DNA of 64,000 nt from Candidatus Fermentimicrarchaeum limneticum (lineage in GTDB: Archaea; Micrarchaeota; Micrarchaeia; Burarchaeales; Fermentimicrarchaeaceae), in assembly GCA_013426015.1 (NCBI GenBank), contig CP058998.1, forward strand, positions 434,001 through 498,000. Reading direction: 5' to 3'. Below the pieces are notes generated by a model. The model had not been told where the DNA came from. It ran no database searches and saw only the letters and a program-made list of their open reading frames with translations. Shown here one piece after another: positions 58,095-64,000 of the stretch (its first letter is position 1; each line of letters opens with the position of its first letter). The position numbers and the translations under genes were made by a program.

Positions 58095-59351
58095 ATGGTT
58101 AAACTAAAGAGAACTCTTGGATTGTTTGATATAGTCGCACTTTCTATAGGAGCTACAATAGGGGCAGGCATATTCGTAATAACTGGAACGGTTTCGCAGA
58201 TAGCAGGACCTTCTCTTGTTATTTCAGTAATAATAGCAGGTATAATAGCAGCTTTAACTGGTGTGAGCGTATCACAGTTGGTGAAAGCATTCCCGAAAGA
58301 AGGAGGCGAGTATGAGTATGGTCAAAAAACCCTTTCTCCATTCCTCGCTTTTCTTTCAGGATGGATGTGGACTTTAAATAAAATTGTTACTGATAGCGTG
58401 ATAGCACTAGGATTTGCAACGTATACTGTGCTCTTTCTTCCTTTCCAAATTCAAATAATCGCAGCTGCAATAATCGTGGCTGTTACTGCGATAAATTATT
58501 TTGGCGTGCGCCTTACAGCGACTTTGACATCTCTCTTCGTAGTTATTAAAATTTGTATCCTACTCTTCTTTGTGCTCCTTGGAATTTTCTACATAAAACC
58601 AAGCAACTTCGCTCCATTCTCTCCTCACGGCATAGCTGGAATTCTCCAAGCTGCAGCAATAATGTTTTTTGCATATGTTGGCTTTATCAGACCGATATAT
58701 GTCGTAGAAGAGATCAAGCAGCCAAAGAAAAATGTGCCTCGAGGTATATTCTTGGGTCTAGCCATCTCAGCAGTAATATATTTCCTTGTAACATTTGTTG
58801 CTACTGGTCTCATTGGTTCAGATGCTCTGGGCTCCACAAATTCGCCTCTGGCCTCAGCAATTTCAGTAACTAGCTTTCCCCCAGCAGTTGATATAATTGT
58901 ATTCGGTGCCATAATCGCGACATTTTCTGTCCTTTTAGGTGATGTATTGGGTTTGTCGAGGATGATATTCGCCATGGGGAGGAGAGGCGATTATCCAAAA
59001 TGGTTTGCGGAGATAGAAGAGTCCAGCCAAACTCCAAGACGAGCAATACTTTTTGCAGGTTTGTTGATTGGAATCCCAACTTTGATTTTTGATTTGAGGA
59101 GCTTGGCTCAGGTTGCAAGCTTTTTGATACTAGTTTATTTTGCTTTTGTGAATTTGTCTGCAATAAAACTTAAAAAAACTTTAAGCGGGTCATCAATAAT
59201 CTCAGCAATCGGTATTGTAGGCGTATTGGGCTTGGCTTTCTCTCTGCCATTTTTCAGTATCCTCATAGGCGCTTTACTGATTCTCATTGGAGCAATTTAT
59301 TATTTAGTAAAGAAAAGCTGCTCTGCAAACCCTAGGGCATATCTAAAATAA
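58095..59351 (+). CDS. APC-superfamily amino acid permease
   Basis: 418 residues, 12 membrane segments. The first helix carries LFDIVALSIGATIGAGIFVITGTVSQIAGPSLVISVIIAGIIAALTG, the substrate-binding GAGIF motif, followed by EYEYGQKTLSPFLAFLSGWMW and the conserved IKQPKKNVPRGIFLGLAIS loop. Imports amino acids or related amines with protons or sodium. AT-richer than the flanking ABC genes. Confidence 0.9.
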   Translation: MVKLKRTLGLFDIVALSIGATIGAGIFVITGTVSQIAGPSLVISVIIAGIIAALTGVSVSQLVKAFPKEGGEYEYGQKTLSPFLAFLSGWMWTLNKIVTDSVIALGFATYTVLFLPFQIQIIAAAIIVAVTAINYFGVRLTATLTSLFVVIKICILLFFVLLGIFYIKPSNFAPFSPHGIAGILQAAAIMFFAYVGFIRPIYVVEEIKQPKKNVPRGIFLGLAISAVIYFLVTFVATGLIGSDALGSTNSPLASAISVTSFPPAVDIIVFGAIIATFSVLLGDVLGLSRMIFAMGRRGDYPKWFAEIEESSQTPRRAILFAGLLIGIPTLIFDLRSLAQVASFLILVYFAFVNLSAIKLKKTLSGSSIISAIGIVGVLGLAFSLPFFSILIGALLILIGAIYYLVKKSCSANPRAYLK

Positions 59352-59430
59352 TTGGGTTGTTTTATGTATCCAAAACTCCTATGAAATCACCCGGATAGTT
59401 TTATATATTTGTGTATTTAAATATATCAAT

Positions 59431-59712
59431 ATGAAAAACGAGGTTAAAATTCTCAAGGCTCTGGCGGATGAAACAAGAATAAAAATAATCCAATGCTTGT
59501 TAGAGGGAGAGAAATGTGCATGTTCGATAGTGCCAAACGTTAATAGAGCCCAACCTACTGTTTCTCAGCATCTTAGAATTTTGGAGGAGGCAGGAGTATT
59601 GGAATCAAGAAGAGTTGGCACCAATATCTGGTATAAAATAAAGAGTAAAAAAGCAAAACAGATCATGGAAATTCTGGATATCACAAAAATCAAAAGTAAG
59701 ACGAAGTGTTAG
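59431..59712 (+). CDS. arsR: ArsR-family metalloregulator
   Basis: 93 residues. Winged helix with ILKALADETRIKIIQCLLEGEKCACSIVPNVNRAQPTVSQHLRILEEAGVLESRRVGTNIWYKI. CAC in the helix is the ELxVCxLx-like arsenite-sensing site, although here only CxC plus context is seen. It precedes acr3 by one base and will repress the operon until arsenite binds. TATA box GTGTATTTAAATATATC just upstream overlaps a likely operator. Confidence 0.92.
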   Translation: MKNEVKILKALADETRIKIIQCLLEGEKCACSIVPNVNRAQPTVSQHLRILEEAGVLESRRVGTNIWYKIKSKKAKQIMEILDITKIKSKTKC

Positions 59713-59713
59713 T

Positions 59714-61093
59714 ATGGAAGAAGCTCTTGGAACATTTGAAAAATATCTCTACATTTGGGTAGTCCTATGCATGATTTTAGGTTTAATTCTGTCGCAAGTG
59801 TTCCCAGCATTCAGTATCATACTTAATGGTTGGCAGATATACGGGATCTCGATTCCTATAGGCATATGTTTGTTTTTGATGATGTACCCTGCTCTGTTGA
59901 ATTTACAATTCGAGGAATTGAAAAAATTGTTAAAGAATCCTAAGCCGATTGTATTAACACTGATCTCAAATTGGATTGTTGCTCCGATTGTTGCTGCACT
60001 TTTGGCATACATGTTCTTGAATGGACACGAACAGCTCATTGTTTCCGTCATACTACTTGGCTCTAGTCCCTGTACGGCTATGGTTTTAGTATGGGGCGCA
60101 TTAGCAAAAGGCAACCAAGAGCAAAATGTAATTGTCACGAGTTTGAATACTTTGACGATTATGTTTCTTTACGCCCCTGTTGTTTCTATATTGACGGGTA
60201 TTCAGAATATTCAAATCGATAGAGCTGCTCTCCTGATTTCAGTTTTTGTTTTCATAGGGATACCGCTGGTCTTAGGATATTTTTCAAAAAGGATAATCAC
60301 ACGGAAAAAAGGGGAGAAATGGTTCCTTGAAGTCTACAGACCTGCAGTTGGAAAAATTGCCATATTCGCACTATTGGTCACGTTGATTGTATTATTCTCT
60401 CTTAATGGAAAAGTGCTCATCGGACACCCCGAGGAAATGGTTTTGGTTTCAATTCCTTTGTTGGTAGGTTTTGCTATAGTGGTCGGATATAATTTGATTG
60501 TTACGAAAATGGCTGGCCTCAAGTATAGGGAGGCAATAACAAGTGTAATTGTAGGTTCATCCAGTCATTTTGAAATCGCAATTGCAACGGCAGTAAGTAT
60601 GTTCGGACTTAATTCTCAAGCCGCTTTGGGAACAACCATGGGCTTGTTTTGGGAAGTTCCAGTCATGCTTAGTCTCGTTTATCTAGGCAGCAAACTTAAA
60701 GCGATGAATTTTTGGACTAAGGACGAGGTTTACCTCGTTAATAAACTGGTGTCTTTTATGACAATGGCACAAAAAGAAGTCCCCGTGATTCACGTGGAGG
60801 AATGGGAAGATTTCAAAAAAGCATTGGTAGAAACCCAACCGGACTGTATTTTCTGTGCACAGCAATCCGCCCCCCACTCAGAAAAACCTCTGACTCTCGG
60901 ATTGATGTTCGCCAGCAAGAATGCACAGCATGCATTCCTTGACCTTGCCATTGATGATTCTTTTAAGAAAACTAAAATCCCAACATTCGTAAATAAATTT
61001 GGGGCAGTATGCCTTGATGAGGATAATCTCAAAAATTTCATTTGCTGCGAGCTGGGAAGGGAGGATATCGAGATACGCTCATACGAAGTATAA
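59714..61093 (+). CDS. acr3: ACR3-type arsenite efflux permease with C-terminal extension
   Basis: 459 residues. Ten membrane segments over the first 345 residues with the ACR3 motif LLGSSPCTAMVLVWGALAKGN (conserved Cys) and SSSHFEIAIATAVSMFGLNSQAALGTTMGLFWEVPVMLSLV. An extra soluble domain of about 110 residues follows, with DCIFCAQQSAP and ICCELGRED Cys motifs, absent from ordinary ACR3. It may deliver or sense arsenite or act as a redox partner. Translationally close to arsR and the thioredoxin gene. Confidence 0.93.
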   Translation: MEEALGTFEKYLYIWVVLCMILGLILSQVFPAFSIILNGWQIYGISIPIGICLFLMMYPALLNLQFEELKKLLKNPKPIVLTLISNWIVAPIVAALLAYMFLNGHEQLIVSVILLGSSPCTAMVLVWGALAKGNQEQNVIVTSLNTLTIMFLYAPVVSILTGIQNIQIDRAALLISVFVFIGIPLVLGYFSKRIITRKKGEKWFLEVYRPAVGKIAIFALLVTLIVLFSLNGKVLIGHPEEMVLVSIPLLVGFAIVVGYNLIVTKMAGLKYREAITSVIVGSSSHFEIAIATAVSMFGLNSQAALGTTMGLFWEVPVMLSLVYLGSKLKAMNFWTKDEVYLVNKLVSFMTMAQKEVPVIHVEEWEDFKKALVETQPDCIFCAQQSAPHSEKPLTLGLMFASKNAQHAFLDLAIDDSFKKTKIPTFVNKFGAVCLDEDNLKNFICCELGREDIEIRSYEV

Positions 61094-61121
61094 ATCGGAG
61101 TTCTCGACGTGAGGTGAGCTT

Positions 61122-61361
61122 ATGGAGATAAAGATTTTCGGGCCTGGTTGCGCCAAATGCGTCTTAACAGAAAAAGTTGTCAGGGAGGCTTTGGGCGAAC
61201 TGGGAATCAAGGCAGATATCGAGAAAGTGAGCGATATAAACACCATGGTGGAGTCCGGCGTGATGATGACGCCTGCAGTTGCAGTTGACGGCGCGGTCAT
61301 CTTCCAAGGCAGAGTACCGAAGAAAGACGAGGTTGTTGCAGCTCTGAAGAAAAAAAGATGA
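61122..61361 (+). CDS. small thioredoxin-like redox protein
   Basis: 79 residues. GPGCAKCVLTEKVVREALGEL with CAKC active site, MMTPAVAVDGAVIFQGRVPKKDEVVAAL with the cis-Pro; this is the redox-active disulfide protein 2 type commonly found next to arsenic and permease genes. Likely supplies electrons to reduce arsenate or a permease disulfide. 4 bases before the next gene. Confidence 0.92.
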   Translation: MEIKIFGPGCAKCVLTEKVVREALGELGIKADIEKVSDINTMVESGVMMTPAVAVDGAVIFQGRVPKKDEVVAALKKKR

Positions 61362-61365
61362 GAGA

Positions 61366-62301
61366 ATGTGGGATGTCCTTTCAAGCATGTTTAACGGAGG
61401 AGTAGCCCTGCTGATAGAGTACATAACGCAGCACACTCTGACCTGCCTAATCCCGGCATTCTTCGCTGCGGGTTTGATAAATACGGCTGTGCCGAAAAGC
61501 TGGATAATGAAAATATTGGGCGGGACGAATAAGGTTCTCGCATATGTTCTTGCGTCTGCTTCAGGAATGTTCTTCTCAGTCTGCTCATGCACGGTAATTC
61601 CGTTCTTTGCAGGGGTTTACAAGAGAGGCGCAGGGCTCGGGCCTGCAATTGCGCTGCTCTACTCGTGGCCTGCCATAAACCTAGCTGCATTTGCACTGAC
61701 TGGGAGCGTTTTCGGTGCGAAGATGGCGATTCTGAGGGCGGTTTTCGCAATTCTTATCGCATTTATAACTGGAAATGTAATTGAGTTCTTCTTCAAGGAT
61801 GATAGGAAGGAGCCTTCAAAAAAACTGAAAGCATCAACTGTTGGGATGGATGCCTCTGAAAAGAAGAGGAGCAAAAAGGAGCTTTTCAAGGATTGGATGA
61901 AGGCAACGTGGGACTTCTTCCTTATGATATTTCCATACTTGCTTGTGGGTGTCTTTCTGGCAGGTGCCATAAGGGTTATCCTGCCAAGAGATCTAGTTTC
62001 GAAATATGTTGGAGGAGACAGTTTGTGGTCGTGTTTTTTCATCTCATTCATGGGGGCTTTCTCTTACTTCTCGTCTCTAACAGAAGTGCCGATTACACAG
62101 ACGCTTGTTTCGCTTGGGATGGGGAGAGGAGCCGCGCTGAGTGAATTCCTAGCGGACCCTGCATTGAGCTTGCCCAGTGCAATGGCAGTTGCAAAAATAA
62201 TAGGCTGGAAGAGAACTGCAGTATACCTGAGCTTGGTTGTGATATTCTCAACTTTCATAGGCTGGCTTATGGGTGCTGAGATGCTTGGCTGGGTTTATTG
62301 A
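61366..62301 (+). CDS. ArsP-like permease (DUF318/SO0444 family)
   Basis: 311 residues, about eight membrane segments in two homologous halves: TCLIPAFFAAGLINTAVPKSWIMKILGG and GVFLAGAIRVILPRDLVSKYVGG, with FFSVCSCTVIPFFAGVYKRGAGLGPAIALLYSWPAINL carrying the conserved CSC motif and the second-half SSLTEVPITQTLVSLGMGRGAALSEFLADPALSLPSA. Family members export organoarsenicals or other metal(loid)s. Last gene of the arsR operon. Confidence 0.88.
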   Translation: MWDVLSSMFNGGVALLIEYITQHTLTCLIPAFFAAGLINTAVPKSWIMKILGGTNKVLAYVLASASGMFFSVCSCTVIPFFAGVYKRGAGLGPAIALLYSWPAINLAAFALTGSVFGAKMAILRAVFAILIAFITGNVIEFFFKDDRKEPSKKLKASTVGMDASEKKRSKKELFKDWMKATWDFFLMIFPYLLVGVFLAGAIRVILPRDLVSKYVGGDSLWSCFFISFMGAFSYFSSLTEVPITQTLVSLGMGRGAALSEFLADPALSLPSAMAVAKIIGWKRTAVYLSLVVIFSTFIGWLMGAEMLGWVY

Positions 62302-62327
62302 AAGGATTATTTTCCTAGGACCGAGCC

Positions 62328-62540
62328 TCAAGCCTGCTTTTGCCTCAGGACAAGTCTCTCAGCCTCCCCCCTGAACCCACCCAACTCCATCCTCTCACCA
62401 CGCTTTACGAAACCCGAACTCCTTATGGATACCCCAGACAGTATGTCCGGCATCATATCCTTGAGGCCAAATCCTATGAGGGCGAAGATGAAAATTTGCT
62501 TGCATATGCCTGCAGCACGCTCTTGAATTTTTTCTTCCAA
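62328..62540 (-). CDS. possible 70-residue protein or gene relic
   Basis: A TTG start after GGATGG opens a 70-codon frame; one hydrophobic segment (GICKQIFIFALIGFGLKDMMPDIL) and a basic tail. No family is recognised. It lies in the 324-base gap between convergent ends and could be the end of a decayed gene. Nothing else is seen in that gap. Confidence 0.3.
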   Translation of the reverse strand: MEEKIQERAAGICKQIFIFALIGFGLKDMMPDILSGVSIRSSGFVKRGERMELGGFRGEAERLVLRQKQA

Positions 62541-62625
62541 CCATCCCCAAAATAATTGCTCGGCCTAAAATAGTTGTATCCGCAGTTGCCTACATGGAAG
62601 GGAAGCATATTATTAATTGATAAAT

Positions 62626-63999
62626 TTATAAATAATTAAGCAGCTCGGACATGTCCTTTTTGTTTATGACAACTGTGGCGGCTTCCCTCACTTCTTGAGA
62701 GGCGTTGAAAGCAACAGCCATTCCAACCGCCTTCATTGCATGGGCATCGCTCAAATCATCCCCAACAAGGATGCAGTTCCTGAGAGGAACGTTGAGAATT
62801 TTGGAGAGGAATCTGACTCCTTCCAATTTGCATACCGAATAACCGCAGTTCTCCTCGCATGTGAAATTTGGCGTCTTAAGTCTCCCTGTTATTTCGTCGT
62901 TGATTGTCTCAAGCTTGTTTGCCACAATGTAATCTGCACCTATCCTGCAGCCAACCACCTCACACACCTGTTCATAGCTGTTGCTCAGAATCGCTATTCT
63001 GTAACCCCTTCTCTTGAACTCGCTAACCACTCTCTTCACCCCCCTGTTGAGAGGAATGCCCGATGCAATCCTAACCAGCTCTGACTTCTTCATCCCCTTC
63101 AGCAGCCTTGCAATCTTTCTGCTCGCCTCGTCTTCGCATATTTTCCCTCTCTTAACCTCTCTGTTGATTTTTGAAATCTCCCTCCCCAACTTCTTGGTTT
63201 TTGCAAGCTCCGTTATGAATCTCCCATCCAGAAGAGTCCCATCCATATCAAATATCACCATTCTTGACTCTTCTCCATTACCCGCAGCATGTAGCCTACC
63301 AAAAGCACTTTTCAGCATATGACTGAAGTTCCTCAAGAACCACCACTTGCGCTTTACTCCGTGACGTATTATCACCTGCGCAACTTCTCTTGACATGGTC
63401 ACCAAATCGCCGGTCGACCTCATCTTGTGCTCCTTATACCCCAGGTTGACCTCCTGTATTCTTGCTTTGAGCAGGAAAGCATTGATGAGTATCCCAATGT
63501 CTATCCCCCACCCTTCCTCAAACTCCATCCTGAGAAAAAGCTCTCTATTGCCAGCTATCTCGCCACTCAACGGCTGCCTGAGCTGTAGCTCCGGGAAGAA
63601 TATCGCCAGCAAAGGTTTCGCAGTTATCTCCGTGACCCTTCCCGCCTTCCTCGCATAATATCCTTTCACAAAATCGGCTTCACCAACAAGTATAGGCTCA
63701 ATAAGCTTCTCTATAAAACCAGTTTTAAAATTCGTGATGTCAGCATCAGTGAACACCAGCACATCACCGCTGGAATTCACCACACCGTCCCACATCGCAA
63801 TGCCTTTCCCTGGGAATTTCTTCCTGCTCTGAGTTATAACTCTCGCACCGGCTTCCCGGGCTCTTTTGACAGTTTTGTCCCTCGAGCCTCCATCAACTAC
63901 CAGAACCTCGCTCACAAGCTCGCATTTTTTTGCCTCCCTGATTACCCTCCCTATGTTTTTCTCCTCGTTTAACGCGGGTATTACGATGCTCACCTTCAC
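62626..63999 (-). CDS. bifunctional glucosyl/mannosyl-3-phosphoglycerate synthase-phosphatase
   Basis: 457 residues in two domains. Residues 1-230: a GT81-type glycosyltransferase with VSIVIPALNEEKNIGRVI, VLVVDGGSRDKT, FTDADITN (metal-binding DxD at 84-87), RQPLSGEIAGNRELF and EEGWGIDIGILIN, as in glucosyl-3-phosphoglycerate synthase. Residues 246-457: HAD phosphatase with MVIFDMDGTLLDG (nucleophile D251), ILSNSYEQV and LVGDDLSDAHAMKAVGMAVAFNA. Together they would make glucosylglycerate or mannosylglycerate, a compatible solute. The GTG at 63999 is the last possible start in the window; the true one could lie beyond it. Confidence 0.85.
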   Translation of the reverse strand: MKVSIVIPALNEEKNIGRVIREAKKCELVSEVLVVDGGSRDKTVKRAREAGARVITQSRKKFPGKGIAMWDGVVNSSGDVLVFTDADITNFKTGFIEKLIEPILVGEADFVKGYYARKAGRVTEITAKPLLAIFFPELQLRQPLSGEIAGNRELFLRMEFEEGWGIDIGILINAFLLKARIQEVNLGYKEHKMRSTGDLVTMSREVAQVIIRHGVKRKWWFLRNFSHMLKSAFGRLHAAGNGEESRMVIFDMDGTLLDGRFITELAKTKKLGREISKINREVKRGKICEDEASRKIARLLKGMKKSELVRIASGIPLNRGVKRVVSEFKRRGYRIAILSNSYEQVCEVVGCRIGADYIVANKLETINDEITGRLKTPNFTCEENCGYSVCKLEGVRFLSKILNVPLRNCILVGDDLSDAHAMKAVGMAVAFNASQEVREAATVVINKKDMSELLNYL

Positions 64000-64000
64000 A

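Overview
The window is a stretch of archaeal chromosome. Evidence: ribosomal proteins L11, L1, L10 and L12 in the archaeal arrangement with Spt5/NusG, SecE and FtsZ; Trm1; deoxyhypusine synthase; CDP-archaeol synthase; AMP phosphorylase beside ribose-1,5-bisphosphate isomerase; archaeal-type alanyl-tRNA synthetase; TATA/BRE promoters; an intron-bearing tRNA-Ala; and GGTG-type ribosome binding sites. The lineage cannot be fixed from sequence alone; small compact proteins and many lineage-specific short membrane and zinc-ribbon ORFs would suit a DPANN-like or early-branching euryarchaeal genome.

Layout. 1-7.7 kb is core: a GIDE-like fragment, dCMP deaminase, Trm1, glycerate 2-kinase, a RING-like zinc protein, PanB/PanE under an HxlR-type regulator, and a secreted Cys-rich protein. 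About 7.7-29.6 kb is an accessory region of mixed composition: AT-rich genes next to GC-richer ones, a M23 peptidase, a micro-operon of tiny ATGA-overlapping ORFs with an HNH fragment and a single-repeat TATA-binding protein, predicted HExxH peptidases, three transglutaminase-fold proteins, an Imm5-like immunity protein, a YdeI-family protein, a methyltransferase, an RNase J-like nuclease, a HEPN-like protein, a ParB-like protein, and repeat tracts. It ends at an intact tRNA-Ala(CGC), and fragments of that tRNA's 3' part are scattered through the region. Many unrelated genes here share almost the same promoter and leader (CAAAGCAATCTTAATATAC, then TTAACTA, then GGTGG).

29.6-44.3 kb is core again: NadC; the L12-L10-L1-(PQQ propeller)-L11-Spt5-SecE-FtsZ block; the ribose-1,5-bisphosphate isomerase/AMP phosphorylase pair; deoxyhypusine synthase; an OB-fold protein; a NosD-like beta-helix protein; CarS; SppA. 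44.3-50 kb is a PadR-headed operon encoding a DrrAB exporter and a MacB/LolD-like system with a COG1361-type protein. 50-54.8 kb has AlaS, an SdpI-like membrane protein, a GNAT enzyme, tRNA-Val(CAC) and tRNA-Glu(CTC). 55-57.9 kb is a second ABC-2 exporter placed next to tRNA-Glu. 58-62.3 kb has an APC permease and an arsenic operon (arsR, acr3 with an extra C-terminal domain, a small thioredoxin, an ArsP-like permease). The window ends in a glycosyltransferase-HAD phosphatase fusion predicted to make glucosyl- or mannosylglycerate.

The most unusual content is the accessory region: a stand-alone half TBP, a repeated near-identical promoter cassette, and tRNA-Ala-derived repeats, all within the same 20 kb.
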